Assembly: GCA_020722805.1 (NCBI GenBank)
Contig: DYKA01000008.1
Location: forward strand, 1 to 36,749
Direction of reading: 5' to 3'
DNA length: 36,749 nucleotides
Origin: Vermiphilus sp.
Lineage (GTDB): Bacteria; Ratteibacteria; UBA8468; B48-G9; DTJG01
Part shown: positions 1-8,287 of the stretch, piece by piece
Numbering within the stretch: position 1 is the first letter of the stretch
Layout: the number at the start of each line of letters is the position of its first letter
Position numbers and translations under genes: made by a program
Notes under the pieces: model-generated
Database searches by the model: none
Told to the model about the DNA's origin: nothing
The model's input: the letters and a program-made list of their open reading frames with translations, nothing else

Positions 1-35
1 TCAGATCCCATAGGCACATAGTTTTTAATGCTTTT

Positions 36-123
36 AACTCTGTGCCTCTGTGCCTAAGTATCGCGCACTTTGTTGATAAGTATTAACTTTGTGCCTACGC
101 ATAACGTGCTTTATTGAGTATTT
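36..123. repeat. Degenerate direct repeat, two units
   Basis: Two imperfect copies lie head to tail, at about 36-84 and 85-123. Each starts AACTYTGTGCCT, continues with a GCACTTTGTTGA or GTGCTTTATTGA segment, and ends in GTATT. The heptamer TGTGCCT occurs at 41-47, 49-55 and 90-96, and its inverse AGGCACA at 12-18. No ORF of note covers them. They could be a decayed intergenic repeat or an edge of a mobile element; nothing here decides which. Confidence 0.5.
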
Positions 124-155
124 ACCAAATTTCACTGGATTGTATTTTAACCCAT

Positions 156-191
156 TTGACAAAAAAAGCAAAAATGGATACATTTATAGGT
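156..191 (+). promoter_or_regulatory. Sigma70-like promoter directly upstream of lipoprotein gene
   Basis: TTGACA at 156-161, a 17-base spacer and TACATT at 179-184. The next ATG is at 192, seven bases after the -10 box, where transcription would be expected to begin, so the mRNA would have little or no leader. This supports starting the lipoprotein at 192 rather than at the upstream TTG at 114. Confidence 0.55.
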
Positions 192-881
192 ATGAAAACA
201 CTCAAACTCTGTATCATTATTTCAGTTTTTGTGGCTGTTGTGGCTCTCAGTTTTTCTGGCTGCATTAGGAGTAGACAACAAACAGAAACAGGCCTTAGTG
301 ATGTTATGCTTCAGGAAGCCATTGAATATGGAAAGTCAAAGTCGGGTCTATCAGATTATGAGTTTATGGAACCATGGAGCATTTATCTTGGATATGAAAT
401 AGGAAAGGGCAGAGCTGTCTATTACACACCGTTTCTTCACGCTGCACATCTTGCAAAAAACGCAGCAGACAGACGATTGAAGCCAGATATGAACATCATA
501 AGAAAAGCAGTGTCCAGCAAAGCGAATACAATCAATTTTCTGGTCTCAATTTACGGAAATGAACCCGATTCACCAAGAAGAATTCGCACCTATCTGAAAT
601 ATAATGGCATAAAGATATCACCTGTATATAGTTATTTTCCCCCTTACGGTGAATTCAACCGCGACTATTACCAACAGATTAACGGAGAGGTAAGATTTCA
701 GAGAAAACAAATACCCGAGAATGCAAAGGTCAAACTGTGCGTTGAAATTCTGCCAAGCGAAAAAAAAGAGGAAAGCCATCTGCATGAACATAATCACCAT
801 GAATCAACAATAACAGTTGGCGAGCAGCCGCCCGCGCATATAGAAACAGAATTTGTTTTTAATCTCTCACAATACCGTTAG
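192..881 (+). CDS. Hypothetical lipoprotein with His-rich segment
   Basis: Function not recognised. With the ATG at 192 it is 229 residues. It starts with a lysine-containing n-region, a hydrophobic stretch (about residues 6-21) and a lipobox-like SFSGC ending at Cys24, so it is probably an exported lipoprotein. An upstream TTG at 114 would add 26 residues before the signal peptide and would start upstream of the promoter, so it is unlikely. The mature part has no repeat or membrane segment. Near the C-terminus a charged loop contains HLHEHNHHE, seven His or acidic residues in nine, which could bind a metal; that is inference. It has its own promoter and lies 18 bases before the folate genes. 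No functional link to them is visible. Confidence 0.7.
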   Translation: MKTLKLCIIISVFVAVVALSFSGCIRSRQQTETGLSDVMLQEAIEYGKSKSGLSDYEFMEPWSIYLGYEIGKGRAVYYTPFLHAAHLAKNAADRRLKPDMNIIRKAVSSKANTINFLVSIYGNEPDSPRRIRTYLKYNGIKISPVYSYFPPYGEFNRDYYQQINGEVRFQRKQIPENAKVKLCVEILPSEKKEESHLHEHNHHESTITVGEQPPAHIETEFVFNLSQYR

Positions 882-899
882 CCACAGGACTGATTTATA

Positions 900-1553
900 A
901 TGGAATATAAATATCTTGGAGAACCACTTGTCAATTACATTGAGAATCTTTCTGCAAAGACCCCATGCCCCGGCGGTGGTAGTGCCTCAATCCTTTCACT
1001 TTCTCTAGCGAATGCTTTAATTCTTATGGTGTGTAATTTCACCGCGGAAAGCAAAAAGGTTGATGAAACATCAAGACAGATAGCAAAAGAGATGATCAGC
1101 AAGTCAAAAACCGTTCAGCAGCACCTTAACAACGGCATTGAACAGGACAGCATAATCTACCAACACATTCAGGAAACAGCAAAACTTGCCAGAAAAAATC
1201 CCAAGAATCAAAAATCTTACCATGATGCACTAAAAGACGGAATTGACCTTCATATAAGAATGCTTGACTTCTGCGGCAAAATGCTGGAATGGAATGAAAT
1301 TCTACTTGAAAAGGGAAACCCATATCTTATAAGTGATGTTGGTGTTTCATCTTCACTGATTCTGGGAGCCATAGAAGCAACAAGAATAAACATTTTCATA
1401 AACCTGCGTGAAATTGCAGATGAAAACTATGTGTCTGAGGTTCTTGACCGGGTTGAAAATCTTTACAGGATTCTTTCAAAAAATTCACAGAGAATAATTT
1501 CATCTGTCGGGAAGAAAATTCTTTCAAACAAAGGACATACGGAGGAAAAATGA
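900..1553 (+). CDS. fchA: Methenyltetrahydrofolate cyclohydrolase (FchA, FTCD_C family)
   Basis: 217 residues, the size of a stand-alone cyclodeaminase/cyclohydrolase domain. The N-terminal TPCPGGGSAS glycine-rich segment (about residues 21-30) and the following helical region are typical of the FTCD_C fold, which in bacteria includes the methenyl-THF cyclohydrolase FchA and formimidoyl-THF cyclodeaminase. Adjacent folD and fhs favour the cyclohydrolase: 5,10-methenyl-THF plus water to 10-formyl-THF, or the reverse. The C-terminus overlaps folD, and a GGAGG for folD lies inside the end of this gene, so the two are translationally coupled. AGGA at 886-889 is a plausible ribosome site. The neighbouring FolD lacks the usual cyclohydrolase lysine, which makes this protein the likely sole cyclohydrolase of the cluster. 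A histidine-degradation role is less likely because no hut genes are seen. Confidence 0.88.
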   Translation: MEYKYLGEPLVNYIENLSAKTPCPGGGSASILSLSLANALILMVCNFTAESKKVDETSRQIAKEMISKSKTVQQHLNNGIEQDSIIYQHIQETAKLARKNPKNQKSYHDALKDGIDLHIRMLDFCGKMLEWNEILLEKGNPYLISDVGVSSSLILGAIEATRINIFINLREIADENYVSEVLDRVENLYRILSKNSQRIISSVGKKILSNKGHTEEK

Positions 1554-2413
1554 TGGGACAAATCTTATCCGGGAAAGAGATTGCAGAAAAAATCAAGCAC
1601 GAGACAAGAATAGAACTGGAAAGGATTAAGGAAAGGGGTATAAGCCCCAAGCTTGTTGCCGTGCAGGTTGGAGAAAATCCTTCTTCTCAGGTTTATCTCA
1701 ATGCGCAGAAAAAAAACTGTCAGTCAATGGGAATTCTTTATGAGACAAAAAACCTTGAGCCGGGTATCTCGGAATCCGAGCTCATCAGTTTTATTGAAAG
1801 ATTGAACGGAGACAAATCAATTACAGGAATAATTCTGCAGCTGCCACTTCCTTCAGGGATGGATGTCAGAAAGGTTCAGTCAAAGATAGCCCCTGAGAAG
1901 GATGTTGAAGGAGTGAATCCTGCCAATCTCGGCTGGATTTTGTACGGCAGACCTGTACTTGCTCCATGCACTGCACTTGCGGTGAAGGAACTGATTGACT
2001 CAACAAAAGTTGACCTTTACGGCAAAGAGGTTGTAATGGTAGGACACAGCGACATTGTTGGCAAACCAGTTGCATTATTACTTGTTGACAGGTTTGCAAC
2101 TGTCAGTATCTGCCACATTGGAACAAGTGATAAAGGCATGCTTGAACAGCATGTAAAAAGAGCAGAAATACTTATTGTGGCTGTGGGCAAGGCGCATTTA
2201 ATAAAGGGAGATTGGGTCAGGGACGGTGCCATTGTTATAGATGTTGGAATAAACAAACTCGGGGACAAGATTGTTGGAGATGTTGAGTTTGAAACAGCAA
2301 TACAACATGCAAGCTGGATTACACCTGTACCAGGCGGCGTGGGACCTGTAACCACAGCCATTTTATTGAGAAACACGATAACTGCTGCAAAATTGATATC
2401 TTTTAACCTGTGA
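1553..2413 (+). CDS. folD: Methylenetetrahydrofolate dehydrogenase FolD, likely cyclohydrolase-deficient
   Basis: Cytosolic FolD family, 286 residues, close to the usual 285-300. It shows the QLPLPSG motif (Gln96), a Rossmann segment VVMVGHSDIVGKP and the C-terminal PVPGGVGPVT signature. In bifunctional FolD the motif Y-x3-K-x-K carries the catalytic lysine (Lys54 in E. coli, Lys56 in human MTHFD1). Here the aligned segment reads YLNAQKKNC, with Gln52 at that lysine. The second Asp of KDVDG (E. coli Asp121) is Glu119. Lys to Gln at this site in the human enzyme is known to remove cyclohydrolase but spare dehydrogenase activity. The protein is therefore predicted to interconvert methylene- and methenyl-THF only, leaving hydrolysis to adjacent FchA. 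GGAGG at 1541-1545 fits the ATG at 1553 better than the ATG at 1550. Confidence 0.93.
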   Translation: MGQILSGKEIAEKIKHETRIELERIKERGISPKLVAVQVGENPSSQVYLNAQKKNCQSMGILYETKNLEPGISESELISFIERLNGDKSITGIILQLPLPSGMDVRKVQSKIAPEKDVEGVNPANLGWILYGRPVLAPCTALAVKELIDSTKVDLYGKEVVMVGHSDIVGKPVALLLVDRFATVSICHIGTSDKGMLEQHVKRAEILIVAVGKAHLIKGDWVRDGAIVIDVGINKLGDKIVGDVEFETAIQHASWITPVPGGVGPVTTAILLRNTITAAKLISFNL

Positions 2414-2425
2414 GAAAGGAGGAAT

Positions 2426-4120
2426 ATGCTGAGTGACCTGCAAATAGCACAGAAAGCAGAAATAAAGGACATCAGGGAAATTGCTTCCAGCGCAGGCATA
2501 GACGAAGAATACCTTGAACTTTACGGCAGATACAAAGCGAAAATTGACCTTGCTATTATGGAAAAAATACAGAACAACCCGATGGGAAAATACATTGATG
2601 TTACTGCCATCACGCCAACACCGCTGGGCGAAGGGAAAACTGTAACAACCATTGGATTATCGCAATCCATAAACAAACTCGGAAAAAAGGTTTTCACCTG
2701 CATCCGACAGCCTTCACTTGGCCCCGTTTTCGGAATAAAAGGCGGAGCCGCAGGCGGCGGGTATTCGCAGGTTATTCCCATGGAAGATTTCAATCTACAT
2801 CTGACTGGAGATGTCCATGCTGTTGGACTTGCCCATAATCTTCTTGCTGCATTTATAGATAACTCCCTGCTGAAAGGCAATCCATTCAATATTGACCCAC
2901 TTTCAATCACCTGGCCAAGGGTCGTTGATGTGAGCGACAGGGCACTCCGTAATATTATCATCGGCCTTGGAGGAAAGGAAAACGGCATACCAAGAGAAAC
3001 AGGTTTTGATATCACTGTTGCATCAGAAGTAATGGCAATACTTGCCCTTGCCTCTGACCTTTTTGATTTAAGAAAAAGGCTTCAGAATATTATCATCGGT
3101 ACAAGCAAGAATGGAAAGCCTGTTTCGGCTTCTGATTTGCGTGCTGCGGGTGCAATGACAGTCTTGCTCAAGGACGCGATCAAGCCAACATTGATACAAA
3201 CTCTTGAACATACTCCTGTCCTGGTTCATGCAGGTCCATTTGCAAACATCGCGCATGGAAATAGCTCAATCATTGCTGATAAGATTGCAATCCGGCTTGC
3301 TGATTATGTTGTTACAGAAAGCGGATTTGGTGCTGATTGTGGATTTGAGAAATTTGCAAATATCAAATGCAGATACAGCGGGTTGAAACCCGATTGTGTT
3401 GTTATAGTCTGCTCAATACGTGCTCTGAAGATGCACAGCGGGCAGTTTAAAGTTTTACCGGGTAAACCGCTGGACAAAAGACTTCTTGAAGAGAATCTCC
3501 CTGCAATAAGAAAGGGGGCTGAAAATCTGAGGAAACACATTGAAAATGTGGGTTATTTCGGTATCCCTGCCGTTGTGGCAATAAACAAATTCCACACTGA
3601 CACAGAAAAAGAAATAGAGATTGTAAAAGAGATTGCGCTTGAGGCAGGCGCAGAAGCAGCAGAAGCAACCGATGTCTGGGCAAAAGGCGGAAACGGCGGG
3701 TTGCGACTTGCGGAAGCGGTCTTGAATGTCTGTGAAAAAGAGCACAACTTTAGATTTCTGTATCCTCTTGAAAAACAAATAAAAGAAAAGATAGAAATTA
3801 TCGCAACAAAAATCTACGGTGCTGAAAGGGTATCTTATTCAACATCTGCAGAAGAGAAAATCAAACTTTTCACAAAATGGGGCTTTGATAAACTTCCCAT
3901 ATGTATGGCAAAAACACACCTTTCTCTTACTCATGATCCGTCCCTGAAGGGTGCTTCAAAAGGATTCACTCTTCCCGTTGAGGATGTGCGGCTTTCTGCA
4001 GGAGCAGGCTTTATTTATCCACTGTGCGGAAAAATGAGAACCATGCCAGGACTACCCACAGACCCCGCAGGTGCCCATATTGATATTGATGAAAAAGGTA
4101 GGGTTATCGGGCTTTTTTAA
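2426..4120 (+). CDS. fhs: Formate--tetrahydrofolate ligase
   Basis: Makes 10-formyl-THF from formate, THF and ATP, the entry step of the methyl branch of the Wood-Ljungdahl pathway; it can also run toward formate plus ATP. 564 residues, near the family's usual 550-560. Visible signatures are the P-loop TPLGEGKTVTT (about 64-74), the glycine-rich KGGAAGGGYSQVIPMED block with FNLHLTGD, and ATDVWAKGGNGG near residue 420. A strong AGGAGG at 2417-2422 precedes the ATG by only three bases, and the protein start MLSDLQIAQ is family-typical. Together with fchA and folD it gives a formate to methylene-THF segment. No metF, CO dehydrogenase or formate dehydrogenase is in the window, so full acetogenesis cannot be claimed. 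Confidence 0.97.
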   Translation: MLSDLQIAQKAEIKDIREIASSAGIDEEYLELYGRYKAKIDLAIMEKIQNNPMGKYIDVTAITPTPLGEGKTVTTIGLSQSINKLGKKVFTCIRQPSLGPVFGIKGGAAGGGYSQVIPMEDFNLHLTGDVHAVGLAHNLLAAFIDNSLLKGNPFNIDPLSITWPRVVDVSDRALRNIIIGLGGKENGIPRETGFDITVASEVMAILALASDLFDLRKRLQNIIIGTSKNGKPVSASDLRAAGAMTVLLKDAIKPTLIQTLEHTPVLVHAGPFANIAHGNSSIIADKIAIRLADYVVTESGFGADCGFEKFANIKCRYSGLKPDCVVIVCSIRALKMHSGQFKVLPGKPLDKRLLEENLPAIRKGAENLRKHIENVGYFGIPAVVAINKFHTDTEKEIEIVKEIALEAGAEAAEATDVWAKGGNGGLRLAEAVLNVCEKEHNFRFLYPLEKQIKEKIEIIATKIYGAERVSYSTSAEEKIKLFTKWGFDKLPICMAKTHLSLTHDPSLKGASKGFTLPVEDVRLSAGAGFIYPLCGKMRTMPGLPTDPAGAHIDIDEKGRVIGLF

Positions 4121-4126
4121 TTGAAT

Positions 4127-5563
4127 ATGACCGTAAAACCAGAAATCCTTGTTGAGCAAATAAAAGAATTCGGGAAGTTACATCGGATAACACCATACCT
4201 CGTTGGTGGTTTTCTCAGGGATAAGTTTTTGAGGAGAAGAAACCACGACATTGACATCATGGTGGAAAAAGATGCTCTTGAATTTGCCGGTAATTTCGCA
4301 AAGGCATACGGATATCCATCACCTGTATTTTATGGAAGATTTGGCACAGCAATGATTGAGGTGGGAAAGAATAAGATTGAGTTCGCAACTGCGAGAAAAG
4401 AAAGTTATGACGAAAATTCAAGAAAACCATATGTAAAACCTGCGACTGTGCTTGAGGACCTCGCCAGACGGGATTTCACCGTCAATGCGATGGCGCTGAA
4501 CCTGACAACAGGACAGTTCATAGACCCTTTCGGCGGGAAAAAAGACATCCGTTCAAGAATCATCAGAACACCTGTTGAACCTGATAGAACATTTTATGAC
4601 GACCCCCTGAGAATACTCAGGGGCATAAGATTCGCCGCTGTACTCAACTTCACAATTGAGCCGGATACAAAACGGGCAATGAAAAAAAATGCAGGGCGTC
4701 TGCTCATAGTCAGCCAGGAAAGAATCGCCGATGAAATTATCAAGATAATCTCTGCAAGAAAACCCAGTACTGGTTTTTTTCTTCTCTATGAAACAGGAGT
4801 TCTTGAAATCGTGCTGCCAGAGGTCGCGGCATTGAAGGAAAAAAGGACAGATCATCCCTGTAAGGAACTTTTTGAACACACACTTCAGGTGCTTGACAAT
4901 ACTGCAGAACTTACAAGAAGTCCTGCATTAAGGATATCTGCACTGTTGCACGACATCGGCAAGCCAAAAACATTAAGGGTTGAAAATGGTAAGGTTTCTT
5001 TCCACAGGCATGAAATGGTTGGTGAAAGAATGTCTCTCAGGATATGCGAAAGGTTGAAAATATCCCAGACAGACGCAGAAATGATAGGTCGCATTATAAG
5101 ATATCATTTGAGACCGCATCTGCTTGCAAAAGAAAATCCGACGGATAACGCACTTGCACGATTTATAAGGGAAATCGGGCCTGATATGAAAGGTCTTTTC
5201 ATAATTGCCCAGGCAGACATAACAAGCAAGAATGAAAAAAAGGTGAAACAGGCAAAAGAAAATATTTTGAAACTCTATGAAAGGATTAAGACATTAAACA
5301 GGAAAATGCGGCTTGCAAAATTCAAACTTGCCATCAATGGTTTTGATATCATGAATATACTCAAAATTCAGCCAGGTAAAGATGTTGGAAATGTGAAGAA
5401 AAAACTTGAAGAAATGGTATTGAATGGAGAACTGGAGAATAAAAAGACAGTACTCAGAACGTACCTGCAGAAAAACCATATGCAGTTTGTATCAGGAGAA
5501 AACCGAAATGAATCAACGCATAATGAATCTACTGTGGGCACCATGGAGAATAAACTTCATTAA
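4127..5563 (+). CDS. CCA tRNA nucleotidyltransferase / poly(A) polymerase family with HD domain
   Basis: Adds or repairs the 3' CCA (or A) of tRNA. About 478 residues. The N-terminal class II nucleotidyltransferase head has LVGGFLRD, the metal-binding pair in HDIDIMV and the RRDFTVNAMAL motif. An HD domain follows near residues 240-330 with ALLHDIGKPKTL and a nearby HRHE. Whether it adds CC, A or CCA cannot be told here. A TTG at 4121 directly after the fhs stop is an alternative start two codons upstream. The last 56 bases overlap the HIT gene in another frame, and the tail residues there look unconserved, so the C-terminus may be a read-on extension. Confidence 0.9.
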   Translation: MTVKPEILVEQIKEFGKLHRITPYLVGGFLRDKFLRRRNHDIDIMVEKDALEFAGNFAKAYGYPSPVFYGRFGTAMIEVGKNKIEFATARKESYDENSRKPYVKPATVLEDLARRDFTVNAMALNLTTGQFIDPFGGKKDIRSRIIRTPVEPDRTFYDDPLRILRGIRFAAVLNFTIEPDTKRAMKKNAGRLLIVSQERIADEIIKIISARKPSTGFFLLYETGVLEIVLPEVAALKEKRTDHPCKELFEHTLQVLDNTAELTRSPALRISALLHDIGKPKTLRVENGKVSFHRHEMVGERMSLRICERLKISQTDAEMIGRIIRYHLRPHLLAKENPTDNALARFIREIGPDMKGLFIIAQADITSKNEKKVKQAKENILKLYERIKTLNRKMRLAKFKLAINGFDIMNILKIQPGKDVGNVKKKLEEMVLNGELENKKTVLRTYLQKNHMQFVSGENRNESTHNESTVGTMENKLH

Positions 5564-6011
5564 AAGTAAAAAAAGCAGAAAATGTTTTCTCTGTGAAATG
5601 GTAAAGGGGAAAAAAACAAATTTCCTGATATGGAAAGGCAAATACGCAATCGTTGTTATTAATATCTATCCGTACAACAACGGACACCTGATGGTTGCGC
5701 CCATCAAACACAAAAGTGATATAATACATCTGGACCAAAAAGAAATTCAGGAAATCTTCCTTGCAGTAAAACAAAGTATTCAGGTTTTGAAAAAAACAAT
5801 GAAGCCACAGGGATTTAATATCGGCATCAATCTTGGTAAATGTGCTGGTGCAGGCCTTCCGGGACATATCCACATTCATATTGTTCCAAGGTGGAACGGA
5901 GACACAAATTTCATGCCGGTAATTTCATCAACCAAGGTAATACCGCAATCCCTTGAACAACTGGCAGATATATTAAAAACAAGTTTTTCTGAACACAGAA
6001 AGGATAGATAG
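5508..6011 (+). CDS. HIT family protein (Ap4A phosphorylase/hydrolase-like)
   Basis: Nucleotide hydrolase or transferase of the histidine-triad superfamily, about 167 residues. The family start LWAPWR is near residues 8-13, the NIYPYNNGHLMVAP segment follows, and the triad HIHIHIVPRW is near residues 125-134 with the catalytic central His. A CxxC pair (FLCEMVKG, with an earlier Cys) is seen as in some zinc-containing members. The start at 5508 is supported by AGGAG at 5494-5498; an ATG at 5523 is possible but lacks a site. It overlaps the CCA enzyme gene by 56 bases and ends immediately before the next gene, so it is operonic. The substrate, for example diadenosine polyphosphate or an adenylated phosphosugar, cannot be told. 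Confidence 0.9.
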   Translation: MNQRIMNLLWAPWRINFIKSKKSRKCFLCEMVKGKKTNFLIWKGKYAIVVINIYPYNNGHLMVAPIKHKSDIIHLDQKEIQEIFLAVKQSIQVLKKTMKPQGFNIGINLGKCAGAGLPGHIHIHIVPRWNGDTNFMPVISSTKVIPQSLEQLADILKTSFSEHRKDR

Positions 6012-7241
6012 ATGTACATCGCTGATTTTCATATTCATTCAAAATACAGCCGTGCAACAAGCAAGAACATGGATATAGAACAGTGCACTGCATGGGCAAA
6101 AACCAAAGGCATTTCATTGCTTGGAACAGGTGATATCACTCATCCCCTGTGGTTCTCAGAACTGAGGAAAAAACTGCAGATGTCAGATAGAAAAGGCATA
6201 TATTCATACAATGGTGTTGACTTTATACTGACGGGCGAGGTTAACAATATTTTTCTCAAAAATAGGTCCACAAGAAAGATTCACAACATAATCTTTTTTT
6301 CGTGCTTTGAAGGTGCTGAAAAACTTAACAAAACCCTTGAAAAATTTACTGAACTGCTGGTTGACGGCAGACCCATTCTACAGATTGACGCAAGAACGCT
6401 TAACAAAATGGTCCTGGACGCAGACCCTGATGCCTTTGTTGTGCCCGCCCACATATGGACACCCCATTTTTCACTTTTTGGTGCAAATTCAGGTTTTGAC
6501 AGGATTGAAGATTGTTTTGAAGAAGAAACATCAAACATCTTTGCCCTTGAAACAGGATTGAGCAGCGACCCGCCGATGAACTGGTTGCTTTCGTTTCTTG
6601 ACAGGTTTACACTTATTTCAAACTCTGACGCACATTCTCCACAGAAAATTGGGAGAGAAGCAAACGTATTCTCAAATCCGTTCAGTTTCTATGAACTGAA
6701 GGATATACTGAAAAATCAGGACAGGACCAGGTTTCTTTTCACAATTGAATATTTTCCTGAAGAAGGAAAATATCACTATGATGGACACAGATTGTGCAAG
6801 GTTCGCTTTGCACCTGAGGAAACCGTAAAAAACAGATTTCTCTGTCCTGTATGCGGGAAAAGAGTGACCGTAGGGGTAATGCACAGGGTTAAATCTCTCT
6901 CAGACAGAAAAAGTCCGGATGAAGCAAGAAACAGAATTGGTTACAGACATCTTGTTCCGCTGGATCAGATAATTGCCTCTGTATATCAAAAGGAGGTTGG
7001 ATCCTCTTTCACACAACAAATGTATACTCAGGCAACAGGGAAATTGGGTCCAGAATTGAAAATACTGCTTGAACTCTCAGAACAGGAACTTTTTTCAAAC
7101 CTCCCAAGAGAAGTCGCTGTGGGGATAAAACTTGTAAGGGAAGAAAAACTAACTGTTATACCCGGATATGACGGCGAATTTGGAACAGTCAAAATCAATC
7201 CTTCACTTTCCGAAAATCAGGTCCAGCAGACCCTTTTCTAA
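6012..7241 (+). CDS. Endonuclease Q family PHP-domain protein
   Basis: 409 residues matching the PHP-type family that includes endonuclease Q, which nicks DNA 5' of deaminated bases (hypoxanthine, uracil) or abasic sites. The N-terminal metal motif is DFHIHSKYSRATS (residues 4-16), followed by TGDITHP, TGEVNNIF and VVPAHIWTPHFSLFG, and then SNSDAHSP as the last PHP metal motif. A zinc-binding segment CPVCGKRVTVGVMHRV follows near residues 279-294, and the C-terminus has PGYDGEFGTVKI, also family-typical. All PHP metal motifs look intact. The gene starts on the base after the HIT stop, with AGGATAG upstream. The repair role is inferred from the family. The family is best known from Thermococcales, methanogens and a scatter of bacteria. 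Confidence 0.85.
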   Translation: MYIADFHIHSKYSRATSKNMDIEQCTAWAKTKGISLLGTGDITHPLWFSELRKKLQMSDRKGIYSYNGVDFILTGEVNNIFLKNRSTRKIHNIIFFSCFEGAEKLNKTLEKFTELLVDGRPILQIDARTLNKMVLDADPDAFVVPAHIWTPHFSLFGANSGFDRIEDCFEEETSNIFALETGLSSDPPMNWLLSFLDRFTLISNSDAHSPQKIGREANVFSNPFSFYELKDILKNQDRTRFLFTIEYFPEEGKYHYDGHRLCKVRFAPEETVKNRFLCPVCGKRVTVGVMHRVKSLSDRKSPDEARNRIGYRHLVPLDQIIASVYQKEVGSSFTQQMYTQATGKLGPELKILLELSEQELFSNLPREVAVGIKLVREEKLTVIPGYDGEFGTVKINPSLSENQVQQTLF

Positions 7242-8256
7242 AAGAATACAAAACCTGATTTTTTTTCATGAGAGAACACTCCTGAAAAAAGTGTGGTCAA
7301 TGTTGTTTTTACCTATCTCCTTATTCTGGATTCTGGGTTGTTATATCAGGATTATACTTGTCAGAAGAAAAAAACTGGATGTACCTGTTGTGTCTGCCGG
7401 CAATATTGAAGCAGGCGGAACAGGGAAAACCCCTCTGACAATTGAGATTGCAAAAATTATAAAGGAAATAAAAAGCAAGATATCAATCGTATGTTATGCA
7501 GCGGACAGAAAAAATCCAGACGAATCCCTTGTGATTTTGAAATCAGTTGGAGAGGCACTTGTGTATCACGGAAAAAACCGCAGAAAACTGGTTGACTACG
7601 CAGCCAAAAGTAACCCCGAGGTTATTATAATTGACGATGGATTCCAGTATTTTGACATAAAAAACAAGGTTGATGTTGTCCTGCTGGATCCTGAGATTCC
7701 GTTAAATCTATTGATACCTGCTGGAAGAATGCGTTTCCCTGCATCATTTCTGAAGTATGCTGATGCCATAGTTATCAGAGAAACAAAAAAAAATAAAAAA
7801 TCTTATAAAAAATTCGTGAAAAGAATAGAGAAATATCATAAGCCTATTTTTTTCGCACGATACCAGATGTTGCATCTTGTTGACCTCTCTGGCAGTGAGG
7901 TTTCTCTTTCAATACTCAGAAATAAAAGGGCAATAGCATTCTGCGGAATAGCAAAGCCGACTGGATTTATTGAAATGATTTTTCAAACAGGAGTCCGTGA
8001 AATTTACGCTGTATGGTACCCCGACCACTTTATTTATTCTCAGTCAGATGTTGATGAACTGGAAAAACTATTTTATCGTCTTAAACCCGAAGTGGTCATA
8101 ACCACTGAAAAAGATATGGTTAAGCTTAAGAAATTTCAGATTGGTATTACTGTCTATGGCCTTGTTGTTAGATTAGCAGTTGAACCCTATGAAGAATTTA
8201 AGACATATCTGGTAAGCAAGATCTTTCCAGAATACAATCACTTTCAGGAAATTTGA
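7168..8256 (+). CDS. lpxK: Tetraacyldisaccharide 4'-kinase LpxK
   Basis: Phosphorylates lipid A disaccharide at the 4' position on the inner face of the cytoplasmic membrane, so the cell makes lipid A. Evidence is a hydrophobic N-terminal membrane helix (about 45-65 in this numbering), the P-loop SAGNIEAGGTGKTP, IIIDDGFQYF, PAGRMRFPASFLKYAD and the late TTEKDMVKL motif, all characteristic. The start is uncertain. From the ATG at 7168 the protein is 362 residues, but its first 25 residues are the out-of-frame shadow of the conserved endonuclease Q tail. Family alignment suggests translation starts near GTG 7291 or ATG 7300, giving about 320 residues. No clear ribosome site exists at any candidate. 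The next gene has its own promoter inside the stop-codon region. Confidence 0.92.
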   Translation: MTANLEQSKSILHFPKIRSSRPFSKRIQNLIFFHERTLLKKVWSMLFLPISLFWILGCYIRIILVRRKKLDVPVVSAGNIEAGGTGKTPLTIEIAKIIKEIKSKISIVCYAADRKNPDESLVILKSVGEALVYHGKNRRKLVDYAAKSNPEVIIIDDGFQYFDIKNKVDVVLLDPEIPLNLLIPAGRMRFPASFLKYADAIVIRETKKNKKSYKKFVKRIEKYHKPIFFARYQMLHLVDLSGSEVSLSILRNKRAIAFCGIAKPTGFIEMIFQTGVREIYAVWYPDHFIYSQSDVDELEKLFYRLKPEVVITTEKDMVKLKKFQIGITVYGLVVRLAVEPYEEFKTYLVSKIFPEYNHFQEI

Positions 8257-8287
8257 AGATTTCAAATACTGTGTTAAAATTATAAAA
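8253..8287 (+). promoter_or_regulatory. Sigma70-like promoter abutting GMP synthetase gene
   Basis: TTGAAG at 8253-8258, overlapping the lpxK stop codon, a 16-base spacer and TAAAAT at 8275-8280. The ATG at 8288 follows the -10 box by seven bases, leaving no room for a Shine-Dalgarno site. It is the same geometry as at 156-192 and 16341-16375 and suggests a leaderless transcript. Confidence 0.5.
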
